64,000 nucleotides of DNA from Streptomyces sp. NBC_01283 (GTDB lineage Bacteria > Actinomycetota > Actinomycetes > Streptomycetales > Streptomycetaceae), in NCBI RefSeq assembly GCF_041435335.1, contig NZ_CP108430.1, positions 8,838,001-8,902,000 of the forward strand, in the 5' to 3' direction. Below the pieces are notes generated by a model. That model did no database searches, was not told the origin of the DNA, and saw only the letters and a list, made by a program, of their open reading frames with translations. Positions 25,566 through 34,906 of this stretch are shown one piece after another. Position numbers and translations under genes: made by a program. The stretch's first letter is position 1, and every line of letters begins with the position of its first letter.

Positions 25566-27200
25566 TCAGTCCTTGCGCTTACGGGCCTTCGCCGATTCGC
25601 TCCGGCCCCCGCGGGGGTGCCACAACCGCAGCCACACGTCGCGTGCGTGACGCCCCGCCTCCGTGCGGCTGCGCGCCACCATCTCGCGGGCCTCGTCGTG
25701 CGTCTCGACCATGGGGCCGGAGCCGCGCAGCGGCCTGCCTGCCGTCTCGTGCAGGAAGAACGTCGAGATCAGACCGATCGCTCCCGCCACCATCAAGTAG
25801 AAGGCCGGTACCAGCGTGTTGCCGGTCTTCTCCACCAGAAAGGAGGCGAGCAGCGGGGTGGTGCCGCCGAAGAGGGAGACGGAGATGTTGTACGCGATGG
25901 ACAGCGCGCCGTACCGCAGACGCGTCGGGAACAAGGCCGGCAGTGTCGCGGCGGCCGTACCGGCGAAGCACACCAGAAGCAGGCCGAGGATGGCACAGCC
26001 GAACGCGGGCAGCAGGATGCCGCCCTTCCGGATCAGCAGGAACGCCGGAATGGCGAGCGCGATCAGGGCGATGCTGCCGCCCATGAACATCGGGCGTCTG
26101 CCCCACCGGTCGGAGCTGCGGCCCACCGTGGTGATGGCGAGAGCGACGAGCAGCATCGTGCCGAGCACCAGCAACTGGGCCGTCGTGTCGCTCTCGCCCA
26201 ACGTCACCGTCATGAATGTGGGGAGATACGACGTCACCATGTAGTTCGTGACGTTGTAGAGCAGCACGAGACCCATACAGATCAGCACGGCCTGCCAGTG
26301 ACGGGTGAAGATCTCCTTGAGCCGTCCCTTGCCGGACTGTCGGGCCTGCTCGACGGGATCCTCCTCGCCGCGCTCGGGACCCGCCTCTCGCTCCGCCGCG
26401 GCGGAGGCCGCCTCCTGCTGGAAGGCGGGCGTCTCCTCCAGCTTCAGCCGCATGTACAGCCCGATGAGCCCGAGCGGTCCGGCGATGAAGAAGGGGATGC
26501 GCCAGCCCCAGCTCTCCAGACCGTCCGACCCGAGGGTCAGCGTCAGCACCGTCACCAGACCCGAGCCCAACGAGTAGCCCACGAAGGTCCCGAAGTCGAG
26601 CCAGCTGCCGAGGAAGCCGCGCCGCTGGTCGGGGGCGTACTCGGCGATGTAGGTGGTGGCACCGGCGTACTCGCCGCCCGTGGAGAACCCTTGGACCAGT
26701 CGGCACACGAGCAGCAGGAGGGGGGCGGCGAACCCGATCGAGGCGTACGTGGGCAGCAGACCGACGGCGAACGTGCTCGCGGCCATCATGATCATGGTGG
26801 CCGCGAGTACCTTCTGCCGACCGATGCGGTCGCCGAGAGGCCCGAATACGAGGCCACCCAGCGGGCGGACGAGAAAGGCAGCGGCGAATGTGGCAAACGT
26901 GGCGACGACCTGCGCCCCCGGCGAACTGGACGGAAAGAAGACCTTTCCGATCGTGCCCGCCAAATAGGCGTAGACGCCGAAGTCGAACCACTCCATGGTG
27001 TTGCCGAGCGCGGCAGCCGTCACCGCGCGCCGCACCTTCGGGCGGTCCGAGACCATCACGTCCTCGGCGCTGAGCGCCTTCTTGCGGCGGCGCAGCAGCG
27101 TGCGCGCCATACGGTCGGTCGCCGACCGTGACGTGCGCGTCGATTCCGTCTCAGGCCCCCGGGGCCGCCGGGGATTTCTGTGCGGAACACCTTTCACCAT
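25566..27200 (-). CDS. MFS metabolite:proton symporter (MHS/ProP-like)
   Basis: The ATG at 27200 follows GAGGAG. The 544-residue protein has twelve helices starting near AAALGNTMEWFDFGVYAYLA, the hallmark of the metabolite:H+ symporter family (ProP, ShiA, CitA). Motif A appears as GPLGDRIGRQKVLA. A charged 60-residue N-terminal extension precedes the first helix, and a basic C-terminal tail follows the last. It should import a carboxylate or zwitterion. Next to a Baeyer-Villiger monooxygenase, it may carry the substrate or product of that pathway. Confidence 0.88.
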   Translation of the reverse strand: MVKGVPHRNPRRPRGPETESTRTSRSATDRMARTLLRRRKKALSAEDVMVSDRPKVRRAVTAAALGNTMEWFDFGVYAYLAGTIGKVFFPSSSPGAQVVATFATFAAAFLVRPLGGLVFGPLGDRIGRQKVLAATMIMMAASTFAVGLLPTYASIGFAAPLLLLVCRLVQGFSTGGEYAGATTYIAEYAPDQRRGFLGSWLDFGTFVGYSLGSGLVTVLTLTLGSDGLESWGWRIPFFIAGPLGLIGLYMRLKLEETPAFQQEAASAAAEREAGPERGEEDPVEQARQSGKGRLKEIFTRHWQAVLICMGLVLLYNVTNYMVTSYLPTFMTVTLGESDTTAQLLVLGTMLLVALAITTVGRSSDRWGRRPMFMGGSIALIALAIPAFLLIRKGGILLPAFGCAILGLLLVCFAGTAAATLPALFPTRLRYGALSIAYNISVSLFGGTTPLLASFLVEKTGNTLVPAFYLMVAGAIGLISTFFLHETAGRPLRGSGPMVETHDEAREMVARSRTEAGRHARDVWLRLWHPRGGRSESAKARKRKD

Positions 27201-27255
27201 GAAGCTTTTCTCCTCTTGCCTGAGAAAAAGCTGTGTCGCCGCAAAATTAGGCTGA

Positions 27256-29082
27256 TCAAGGGCGACCGGCAAATTGTCCGCCTGCCCTGGCCCGGAGAAT
27301 CTCGCCCATGCTCTCCTCTCGCCAGCGGCGCAGAAGTTCATGGAAAGCGACGGCACCGTGCGGGTACGCCGTGGGGCCGTTCGGGCGGCCGCGGCCCTCG
27401 CCGTTGTAGTAACCGGGGGTGCATTCGGCGTGGAACCACGCGTGGTCGGGGGCACCCTGCGCGCAGACGTCGATCCAGGCGTCCTCGGCCTTGGGGGCGG
27501 GCTCCACGACGGCGCCCTTCTCCTCCGCGGCGGCGACCAGGGCGGCGGCGTGCACGGCCTGCTCGTCGAGGATGTGCGTGAAGTTCACGCTGCTGGCGTT
27601 CTGCAGTGAGCCCATCCGGATCAGGTTCGGGAACCCGTTGCTGGTGAAACCGTGCAGAGTGCGCGGGCCCCGCTGCTTCAGCGCGCTCAGGAGCTGGATG
27701 CCGTCGCGGCCGGTCACCGGCAGCTTCCCGGAGGTGACGCCGGACAGACCCACGGAGAACCCGGTGGCGAACACCAGGCAGTCGACCTCGTACTCCACTC
27801 CGCCCACGACGACACCGCGTTCGCTCATGCGCTCGATGCCGTGGGTGCCGGCCGTGTCCACCAGGGTGACGTTGGCGCGGTTGAACGCGGGCAGGTACGT
27901 GTCGGAGAACGTGGGGCGCTTGCACGCGTACCGGTACCAGGGCGTGAGAGCCGCGGCGGTCGCGGCATCGGTGACTTCGGCGGCCACGCGTGCGCGTATC
28001 TGGTTCATCGTCGCGTGGTCGGCGACCTCGTAGGCGGCCTCGAAGTCCGGCTCACCATGGCGGCGGAAACTGGGCAGGAGCTTTTCGAGCAGCCCCGCGG
28101 ACTCCGTCCAGCGGTCGGCCACCAGGTCCTGCTCGGCCTCTTCCCCCGAGCAGATGCGCAGGAAGTTCTCCCGGCGCTCACCGGCCCAGCCCGGGCGGTC
28201 CGCGCCGACCTGGCGCGGCGTCATGGGCTGCTGGCCGCGCACGTCCACGGCGGAGGGGGTGCGTTGGAAGACGTAGAGGTGACCGGCGTCCGCGGCCAGC
28301 ATCGGGATGACCTGCACACCGGTGGCACCCGTGCCGACGACGCCGACTCTCTTGCCCGCGAGGCCCGTCATGCCACCCTCGGGACTGCCGCCGGTGTACG
28401 CGTAATCCCAGCGTGAGGTGTGGAAGGTGTGGCCCCGGTAGTCCTCGATCCCGGGTATGCCGGGGAGCTTGGGCTCCGACAGCGTGCCGGTCGCGGTGAT
28501 GACGTAGGTGGCCCGGAACTCATCGCCCCGATCGGTGGTGACCACCCACTGCTCAGCCGTCTCGTCCCAGGTCAGAGACGTGACGGCGGTGGAGAACAGG
28601 GCGTGCTCGTACAGCTCGAACTGCTCGGCGATACGGACGGCGTGACGGCGGATCTCCTCACCCGGGGCGTACTTCCACTCGGGCACGTGGCCGGTCTCGT
28701 CCAGCAGCGGCAGGTAGACGTGGGACTCGATGTCGCAGTGGATGCCGGGGTAGCGGTTCCAGTACCACGTGCCGCCGAAGTCGCCGCCTTTCTCGACGAC
28801 GCGCACCTTCGCCACGCCCTGTCGGCGTAGCCGCGCGCCCGCCAGGATCCCGCCGAACCCGCCACCGACGACCGCGACGTCCACCGTGTCGTGCAGAGGC
28901 TCGCGCTCGGTCGCGTCGCCGCTGTACGGGTCGGTGGCGAAGTAGCCGAACTCCGCCTCCGCGGGCCGGTACTGGCCCGTGCCCTCGGGGCGTACGCGGC
29001 GTTCCCGCTCGAGGCGGTAGCGCTCGCGCAGGGCGACGATCTCCTGCGGGGTGGGCTGAGTGGCGCACTGCGGCAGGGACAT
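27256..29082 (-). CDS. Baeyer-Villiger monooxygenase (type I, cyclohexanone monooxygenase-like)
   Basis: The 608-residue flavoprotein carries the first Rossmann motif VVGGGFGGILAGARL (about 49-63), the type I BVMO segment GGTWYWNRYPGIHCDIESH, the fingerprint GHTFHTSRWD (FxGxxxHxxxW type, about 193-202), and the second Rossmann motif VGVVGTGATGVQVIP. With FAD, NADPH and O2 it inserts oxygen next to a ketone to give a lactone or ester. The N-terminal 45 residues match long BVMOs. It is divergent from an SDR and adjacent to an MHS transporter and an SMP-30-like protein, consistent with degradation of a cyclic alcohol or ketone; the natural substrate is unknown. Confidence 0.93.
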   Translation of the reverse strand: MSLPQCATQPTPQEIVALRERYRLERERRVRPEGTGQYRPAEAEFGYFATDPYSGDATEREPLHDTVDVAVVGGGFGGILAGARLRRQGVAKVRVVEKGGDFGGTWYWNRYPGIHCDIESHVYLPLLDETGHVPEWKYAPGEEIRRHAVRIAEQFELYEHALFSTAVTSLTWDETAEQWVVTTDRGDEFRATYVITATGTLSEPKLPGIPGIEDYRGHTFHTSRWDYAYTGGSPEGGMTGLAGKRVGVVGTGATGVQVIPMLAADAGHLYVFQRTPSAVDVRGQQPMTPRQVGADRPGWAGERRENFLRICSGEEAEQDLVADRWTESAGLLEKLLPSFRRHGEPDFEAAYEVADHATMNQIRARVAAEVTDAATAAALTPWYRYACKRPTFSDTYLPAFNRANVTLVDTAGTHGIERMSERGVVVGGVEYEVDCLVFATGFSVGLSGVTSGKLPVTGRDGIQLLSALKQRGPRTLHGFTSNGFPNLIRMGSLQNASSVNFTHILDEQAVHAAALVAAAEEKGAVVEPAPKAEDAWIDVCAQGAPDHAWFHAECTPGYYNGEGRGRPNGPTAYPHGAVAFHELLRRWREESMGEILRARAGGQFAGRP

Positions 29083-29276
29083 GGGGCGAGGTCCTCTCGT
29101 GGGGTGGGGGGAAGAGCGTCGGGCGCCGCGCGGGCGTGATCAGCGCCCTCGCCGGGGCGCCCCGAGCGGTCAGAGGTACCGTAACCCAGGAACCGGACAG
29201 TGTTGTCCGGTTGGGTTCGATGCCTCCCCGCGAACCGCCCGAACGCCACGACACGCGATGAAGCCCTGCCACGCGA

Positions 29277-29334
29277 AGACGCCACGACATGACGCCGAGA
29301 CATGACGCCACGACCGACATGACGCCACGACATG
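29277..29334. repeat. Three direct copies of ACATGACGCC
   Basis: Copies lie at 29287-29296, 29300-29309 and 29317-29326, with CACGA fragments between them. The patch is in the BVMO-SDR divergent promoter region, immediately before the SDR start. Confidence 0.7.
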
Positions 29335-29345
29335 AAAGGCCTGCG

Positions 29346-30404
29346 ATGCCGAACATCACCCCTGCCTCCTCGCTGCGCGACTGGCTGGCGGAACCCACCG
29401 CCGGACAGGTTCTGCGTGGCCTGCTGGTCTCCCAGGGGCAGAGCGAAGAAGCCCTTGCCCCTGCCCTTGGCCTGCCGCTGGAGCAGCTCGTGCAGATGTC
29501 CGGGGGGAAGTTCCCCGCGGAACTCGTGGACGTACTGGTCACCGCCGCCGAGACCGGGCGGATCCCCGACAACCTGCCGGTCGCGCCGACCGGTGCCGCC
29601 GCGTCCGTGGAGCCCGACCCGGGCGTCGAGATCGGCGCCCCCGAGCCGTGGACCGAGCAGGTCACGCCCGGCCGCTTCGGCGGTCAGAAGGTCGTCGTCA
29701 CCGGAGCCGCCTCCGGCATAGGCAGGGCCGTCGCCTCCCGCATCGTGCGCGAGGGCGGCATCGTGGTCGCCGTCGACATCTCCGCGGGCGGCCTCGCGTC
29801 CCTGGCCGCCGACCTGGGTGAGGCGCTCGTGCCCGTCACCGCGGACATCACCGAACCGGCGTCCGCCGACGCGGTCCTGGCCGCCGCGGCCGGCCGCGTG
29901 GACGCCCTGGCGAACGTCGCGGGGGTGATGGACGACGACGCCGCCGTGCACGAAGTCGACGACATCACCTGGGAACGTGTCCTGCGCATCAACGTCGACG
30001 GCCCGATGCGCCTGATGCGCGCCGTCGTGCCCGGCATGCTCGCCGCGGGATGCGGCCGGATCGTCAATGTCGTCTCCGAGGCGGCCCTGCGCGGCTCGGC
30101 GGCCGGAGCCGCGTACACGACCTCGAAGCACGCGCTGGTCGGCCTGACGATGTCGTCGGCCTATCAGTATTCAGGAACGGGCGTACAGATCAACGCGGTT
30201 GCGCCCGGCGCGGTCGCCACAGGCATCGCGATGCCTGTGGCCGCCCCGTACGGCTCGTCCCGCACGGCGAAGATGCGCGTGGCAATCCCGCGCCTTGCCA
30301 TGGCGGAGGAACTGGCCGCCTCGATCACGTTCCTGCTCAGCAAGGACGCGGTGAACATCAACGGAGCCATCCTGCCCTCCGACGGCGGCTGGTCGGCCGC
30401 CTGA
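29346..30404 (+). CDS. Short-chain dehydrogenase/reductase with an N-terminal extension
   Basis: The start at 29346 (MPNITPASS) follows GAAAGG. The 352-residue protein has a 115-residue N-terminal region unrelated to SDRs, helical with a KFPAELVDVL segment, then a classical SDR: TGAASGIG cofactor loop (about 119-126), NVAG near 203, and the YTTSK catalytic pair with upstream Ser. It should oxidise an alcohol or reduce a ketone with NAD(P). The neighbour BVMO would take the ketone further. The extension may serve for oligomerisation or partner binding. Divergent promoter shared with the BVMO. Confidence 0.88.
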   Translation: MPNITPASSLRDWLAEPTAGQVLRGLLVSQGQSEEALAPALGLPLEQLVQMSGGKFPAELVDVLVTAAETGRIPDNLPVAPTGAAASVEPDPGVEIGAPEPWTEQVTPGRFGGQKVVVTGAASGIGRAVASRIVREGGIVVAVDISAGGLASLAADLGEALVPVTADITEPASADAVLAAAAGRVDALANVAGVMDDDAAVHEVDDITWERVLRINVDGPMRLMRAVVPGMLAAGCGRIVNVVSEAALRGSAAGAAYTTSKHALVGLTMSSAYQYSGTGVQINAVAPGAVATGIAMPVAAPYGSSRTAKMRVAIPRLAMAEELAASITFLLSKDAVNINGAILPSDGGWSAA

Positions 30405-30528
30405 CCCTGACCCATGTCCGGCTGCCCCGGCCTCATGGGCGGCCGCGACCGCACCCGTACCTCACTACGTCTCCTGCACATCACCACGTCCGAGCCGTTC
30501 GGACGTGCAGGAAGGAGCACCCCACCGC

Positions 30529-31572
30529 ATGAACGCTCGTTGCACGCCCCGCCGCCGTCCCCGCGCCGCCCTGGCGGTTCTGGCCGCCGGCGGCCTGCTG
30601 GCCCTGACCGGCTGCGGCACCCAGACCTCGGCCGCCCCGGCCTCGCGCCCCGCACAGTCGGGCGAGGGAAGAACCATCCGCGCCACGCAGGTCGCACACG
30701 TGACGGACCCGCACGAGGCCACCGGTAGGACCCTGCTGGAGGGCCCGGTCCTGGACGACAACGGCGACCTGTACGTCGTGGACGTCACCGCGCCCCCTGG
30801 CGAACCCAAAGTCATTTCCGTGGACCTGGCCACCGGAAAGCACCAAGGCATCTACACCGACAAGGCGGGCGCCTACACCTCCGCGCAGATCAGCCCGTAC
30901 GACGGCCGCCTCTATCTCACCGACTACACCGGATCCGTCGTCAGCACCGAGCCGGACGGCTCGGACCCGCGCACATTCTTCTCGGGTGAGGTCGACGGCT
31001 CCACGATGAACCTCGACGACATCGCCTTCGACGACGAGGGCAACCTGTACGTCAGCGACCTGCACGGCATGAAGCCGGGCAAGGCCGAGGGGCGCATCGT
31101 GCGCATCGACCGCGAAGGTGGGAAGACCACGGTCCTGGCCGACGGCCTCGCCCACCCCAACGGGGTCATGTTCGACCCTGACCTGCGCGGCTTGTGGATC
31201 AGCGAACTCGCCGAGAACACCATCTCGTACCTGCTGCTCGACGCCGACAAGACCGCCGTGACCTCTCAGCACGAGGCCATTCACGTCGGCGGCGGCGTGG
31301 CCCAGACCGACTCCATAGCCGTGGACGCCGACGGCAACCTTTACCAGGCACTGCACGGCCGACCGGCCATGGCCGTCTACAGCCCCGACGGCGAACGGCT
31401 CGCCACTGTCGAAATTCCCGCCAGAGCGGCCAAGGGGCTGGAGTCGGCGACCAACGTCGCCATCACACAGGGCGGCACGAAGGCCTACATGACCGTGAGC
31501 GGTCCCGACGGCGGGTACGTCTACCGCTTCACCGCGCTCGCCGAAGGCATCCGTCAGTCCAACGGCGGCTGA
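30529..31572 (+). CDS. Secreted SMP-30/gluconolactonase-like lipoprotein
   Basis: The ATG at 30529 follows GAAGGAG. The N-terminus is a lipoprotein signal: basic MNARCTPRRRPR, hydrophobic core, lipobox LTGC with the modified Cys at about residue 28. The mature part has NHL/SMP-30-type beta-propeller blades (GPVLDDNGDLYVVDV, DDIAFDDEGNLYVSDLHG, GLAHPNGVMFDP). SMP-30-like enzymes hydrolyse lactones with a divalent metal. It follows the SDR by about 125 bp and lies in the BVMO neighbourhood, so lactone hydrolysis outside the membrane is an attractive but unproven role. Confidence 0.85.
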   Translation: MNARCTPRRRPRAALAVLAAGGLLALTGCGTQTSAAPASRPAQSGEGRTIRATQVAHVTDPHEATGRTLLEGPVLDDNGDLYVVDVTAPPGEPKVISVDLATGKHQGIYTDKAGAYTSAQISPYDGRLYLTDYTGSVVSTEPDGSDPRTFFSGEVDGSTMNLDDIAFDDEGNLYVSDLHGMKPGKAEGRIVRIDREGGKTTVLADGLAHPNGVMFDPDLRGLWISELAENTISYLLLDADKTAVTSQHEAIHVGGGVAQTDSIAVDADGNLYQALHGRPAMAVYSPDGERLATVEIPARAAKGLESATNVAITQGGTKAYMTVSGPDGGYVYRFTALAEGIRQSNGG

Positions 31573-31575
31573 CGG

Positions 31576-32220
31576 TCACCCTTCCGCGGCGGTCTCGACG
31601 GGCCGCAACGGCCCCACGTCGACGCCGAGCAGGCGCCAGGCCGCCAGCGCGCGGCCCTCCCGCTCGTCCGGTGTGGGGCCGTTGACGGCCCCGGAGACCA
31701 TCGCGACAGCGAGCATGGCGTCGTCGGCGGACAGCCGATGGCCTGCGGGCAGGCACCGGGACAGGACGCTGTGGACGCGTCCGGCAAGCGCCAGGGCCTG
31801 CTCGCTGTCACCCCGAGCGCCGCGTATGCGCAGTAGGTCGACGAATGCCGTCGAGCGGGTCAGATGCCAGGTGACCACGCCCAGGACGCTCGACAGGTCC
31901 GCATCGGGTTCGTCCGCGGCCTGTTCGATCTGCTGGACGTTCTCGTCCAGGACGGCGGAGGCCAGCGCGATCCGGTCGGCGAAGTGCCGGTAGAGGCTGC
32001 CCTGCCCCACCCCGGCGCGGCGCGCGACTGCCGACAGTGGTGCGTCCAGGCCTTGCTCGGCGAACACTTCGCGCGCGGCGGCGATGAGGGCGGCGCGATT
32101 GCGGGCCGCGACCCGCCGCCCCTGGTTGGCCGGACGGACCGCGCCGGCCGCGCTGCCTCGCACGGCGGCCGAGCCCTGGGCGGCCGACTGCGGGCCCGGG
32201 GGCTCGATGTGGTTCATCAC
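31576..32220 (-). CDS. TetR family regulator
   Basis: The 214-residue protein has an Ala/Gly/Arg-rich N-terminal 35 residues and then the TetR helix-turn-helix (APLSAVARRAGVGQGSLYRH, about 61-80). The C-terminal part is of the type seen in SMP-30- and SDR-linked TetR proteins. It is convergent with the SMP-30-like gene, leaving only three bases between the stop codons, and most likely controls the oxidative catabolic island. MM at the start allows either of two adjacent ATG codons. Confidence 0.88.
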   Translation of the reverse strand: MMNHIEPPGPQSAAQGSAAVRGSAAGAVRPANQGRRVAARNRAALIAAAREVFAEQGLDAPLSAVARRAGVGQGSLYRHFADRIALASAVLDENVQQIEQAADEPDADLSSVLGVVTWHLTRSTAFVDLLRIRGARGDSEQALALAGRVHSVLSRCLPAGHRLSADDAMLAVAMVSGAVNGPTPDEREGRALAAWRLLGVDVGPLRPVETAAEG

Positions 32221-32419
32221 GCTCGAAGGGTAGTACGACCACTCTGCCCACCTCGGCGTCCGGCTCGACGCCCGACTCCGTATGCATCACCGTCTTGACC
32301 GGTGACGCGTGAACGAGCGAGACTCGTCACCTGTGGAACCGGTGACGCTGCGGGTCTGGTCCTTGTCGCGCTCAGCTGCTCTGCAGTTGCCGAGAAGTGG
32401 AAGAGGAAGAGGAAGCCGG

Positions 32420-33163
32420 ATGCGTGGGACGGACGACGTCGACATCGAGATCCAGGCAGTCGTTTTCGACGTGCTGGGGACGATGGTGGATGAGACCGGA
32501 GGACTACGGGCGGCCCTGAGCGAGGCGGTGTCCACGTCCGGTGGGGCATCAGTCGACGGGCCGTCCGGAGGGGCGCCGGGAGGGGTGTCTGTGGGGCAGC
32601 TGCTCACGGTCTGGCGGGAGCACGTCGAACGCGAGCAGCGGCGTATCGAGGAGGGCCGCCGGGCGTACGCCAACAGCGAGGTCGTCGACCGGGAGGCGGC
32701 GGAGCGCGTGGCCGAGCGTGCCGGGCTGAGCGATCCGCTGGCCATCGGCCGGCTGGCCGGCGCGTCGCAGCGGCTGAGGCCGTGGGGCGATTCCGCTGCC
32801 GGGCTTGCGCGCATGGCCGGGCGGTTCCCTGTGCTGGGGCTGTCCCATGCCAGCCGCGGGACACTCCTGCGGCTGAACGCGTACGCGGGTCTGCGCTGGC
32901 ACCAAGCGTTGTCCGGCGAGGACGTACGGGCCTACAAGCCCGCGCCGGGGGTCTACCGGCTCGCGATCGAGGCGGCGGGCTGCCCGGCCGAGCGGGTGCT
33001 CATGGTCGCCGCGCATGCGTGGGATCTGCGGGGAGCGCAGGCGGTGGGGATGCGAACGGCCTATGTTCAGCGCCCGGTTGGGGATCCGCCGAGGAGCGGC
33101 GACTCCTTCGACTGGCAGGTGGAGGGCCTGGAGGAGCTGGCGGACGTGCTGACGGCGGCGTAA
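32420..33163 (+). CDS. HAD superfamily hydrolase, haloacid dehalogenase type II-like
   Basis: The start at 32420 (MRGTDDVDIE) leads straight into the first HAD motif, FDVLGTMVDE (about 14-23), with the nucleophile Asp. Motif II is LSHAS (about 144-148), motif III Lys is in AYKPAPGVY, and the terminal acidic motif appears as VAAHAWDLRGAQAVGM, the wording typical of L-2-haloacid dehalogenases. The product of 247 residues fits the family. It would cleave C-Cl or phosphoester bonds of a small substrate. It is divergent from the TetR gene and convergent with the sulfite-oxidase-like gene. Confidence 0.88.
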   Translation: MRGTDDVDIEIQAVVFDVLGTMVDETGGLRAALSEAVSTSGGASVDGPSGGAPGGVSVGQLLTVWREHVEREQRRIEEGRRAYANSEVVDREAAERVAERAGLSDPLAIGRLAGASQRLRPWGDSAAGLARMAGRFPVLGLSHASRGTLLRLNAYAGLRWHQALSGEDVRAYKPAPGVYRLAIEAAGCPAERVLMVAAHAWDLRGAQAVGMRTAYVQRPVGDPPRSGDSFDWQVEGLEELADVLTAA

Positions 33164-33237
33164 CGCCGCGGATGCACGCCGCGAGATCTCTTCCGCGAGC
33201 CCCTTCCACGTATCCCCACCCGGCCCAACCGGCCAGG

Positions 33238-34356
33238 TCATGCGTCGGGGCGGTGGCACAGCACCGGGACCCGTTGCGTGGTGTTGTTCCCGAAGCCGCC
33301 CCGGTTCCAGGGCTGTTCCAGGGGCTGGGTGTGGCCGTCGGCGTCGGATGCGCGGACGGTCAGGGTGTGGTGGCCGGTGACCGCGTTCCAGGTGGTGTGC
33401 CAGGGCTGCCAGCTCCAGCGGTGCCGGCCGCGGGGAGCGACCTTGGCGTCGATCCAGGTGCGGCCGTCGTCGGCGCTGACCTCGACCCGGGTGACCGGCC
33501 CGTATCCGGACCAGGCACGCCCCTGCAGCTCCACAGGACCGGGGCGCACGACCCGGACGCGCGACATGAAGTCCGGGAAACCCGGGGGTATCAGCAGGGC
33601 GCGCGGGGCGATGCGCGTGACGGGTTCACCGGCGTCCTCGGGGGTCTGCCGGTAGCGATACGCGACGGCTTGCTGGAAGCCCGTGAACGGGGAGCCGATC
33701 AGTTCGATCCCGCGCAGCCATTTGACGCTGGCCATGCCGTACCAGCCGGGGACCACGAGCCGCAGCGGATAGCCGTGCTGGGGCGGGAGCGGGCCGCCGT
33801 TCATCTCGTACGCGAGCAGTACGTCCGTGTCCGCGTCCACGGGAAGCGGCAGGCTGCGCCGGTAGTCCTGTTCGACACCGCGCTCGACGCCGTGATCCGC
33901 GCCGGTGAACACGGCCTCGACCGCGCCCTTTTCCACCCCCGCCGCCGCGAGCACGGTCCGCAGTGGCACCCCGGTCCAGTCGGCGGTTCCCACCGCCTCC
34001 ACCAGCCAGGGCTGGCTGACCGGCCGCGGGTGCAGCCGGGCCCGGCCGTTGCCCGCGCACTCCATCGTGACGCGGTGGGTGACGGCGGGCAGCGCCCGCA
34101 GCTCCGGGAGGCCAAGTTCCAGGGGCGTGCGGACCAGGCCGCTCACGGAGAGCCGCCACGCGCTCTCCTCGGCCATGGGGATGTCGTAGTGGACCAGCAC
34201 GTAGTGGAGGCCGGGTGGTGTGACGTCGTGATGCATGGCTTCCAGCGGCAGGCCGTGATTGCGTGCCGCGAGGGCCAGCTCTTCCTCGCTGATGCCCTCG
34301 CCGGCGGCGGCGACGCGCCCCGGTGTGCTGACGTCGCCGAGGGTTGTCCGCTCCAT
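33238..34356 (-). CDS. Sulfite oxidase-family molybdopterin oxidoreductase
   Basis: The 372-residue protein matches the oxidoreductase molybdopterin-binding domain of the sulfite oxidase family: Moco-ligating Cys100 in MECAGNGR, the GADHGVE and GYPLRLVVPGWYG segments, and a C-terminal Mo-co dimerisation domain (about 245-365, ending in PWNRGGFGNN). No haem domain, Tat signal or membrane anchor is present, so it is a cytoplasmic enzyme, as in many actinomycetes. It probably oxidises sulfite or a related sulfur compound; the electron acceptor is unknown. Monocistronic. Confidence 0.92.
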   Translation of the reverse strand: MERTTLGDVSTPGRVAAAGEGISEEELALAARNHGLPLEAMHHDVTPPGLHYVLVHYDIPMAEESAWRLSVSGLVRTPLELGLPELRALPAVTHRVTMECAGNGRARLHPRPVSQPWLVEAVGTADWTGVPLRTVLAAAGVEKGAVEAVFTGADHGVERGVEQDYRRSLPLPVDADTDVLLAYEMNGGPLPPQHGYPLRLVVPGWYGMASVKWLRGIELIGSPFTGFQQAVAYRYRQTPEDAGEPVTRIAPRALLIPPGFPDFMSRVRVVRPGPVELQGRAWSGYGPVTRVEVSADDGRTWIDAKVAPRGRHRWSWQPWHTTWNAVTGHHTLTVRASDADGHTQPLEQPWNRGGFGNNTTQRVPVLCHRPDA

Positions 34357-34906
34357 GCCTCCATGGTGGCTCGTGTGACGCGGGTCCGCACGGTTACACG
34401 GTTAAAGGACGAACGAATTTCTCGGGGGAGGGGACAGCAGAAAGCCCCGGACGGATTCGATCTGGTCCGGGGCTTCGCGTTGAGCGCTGGGCAGGCCTTG
34501 CACCTGCATTTCCCCGCAGGAAGCGGGGCGTCTTTCCTTGGACGACCAACGCGGGGCCCGCTGCCGGAAGTTCCCGGCTGCGAGCTCAAGATCAACTATA
34601 GCGTGCGGGATGAGTGCTCCGTGCCGCGCCCGCCGCTGTCCTTGCCGGGCTGTGCCCGGGCCTTCCGTGGCTGTCCGGTCTGGGCACAGAGGCGGGAGTG
34701 ACGGTCACATCGAGTGATCCGCCACGAGCGTTTCGTTGCGACCTTAACCCTCAGGTTTAGCTTTACTGTCGGCTTCTGCCGAGCGCGGAGCACGACGCGC
34801 CTTCCTCTCTGACCGTTCAGGGGATCGAGGAAATCGGTTGCCTGGTGGCGAGGGCGGTGGATGCAATATCCGGCATGACCCATCGCAGCCCGGGAGACGC
34901 CACCTC
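34357..34906. other. 550-bp intergenic region with a strong hairpin and possible gene debris
   Basis: The region between the sulfite-oxidase-like gene and the SBP gene contains the 11-bp hairpin at 34442-34475. On the minus strand, 34490-34595 reads a basic peptide with GRPRKDAPLPAGKCRCKAC, a CxCxxC pattern that looks like part of a small DNA-binding or zinc protein, but the frame has no proper stop and no downstream half. It is probably a decayed gene. The remaining 300 bp shows no gene. Confidence 0.4.
34442..34475. terminator. Strong bidirectional hairpin terminator
   Basis: AAGCCCCGGAC (34442-34452) pairs perfectly with GTCCGGGGCTT (34465-34475) around a 12-nt loop. Its strength and isolated position fit a bidirectional Streptomyces terminator. 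Confidence 0.75.

Noticed and set aside
34442..34475. tRNA-like T-arm sequence (ATCGAATCC on the minus strand)
   Set aside because: No acceptor, D or anticodon stems fit; the segment is a simple 11-bp terminator hairpin.
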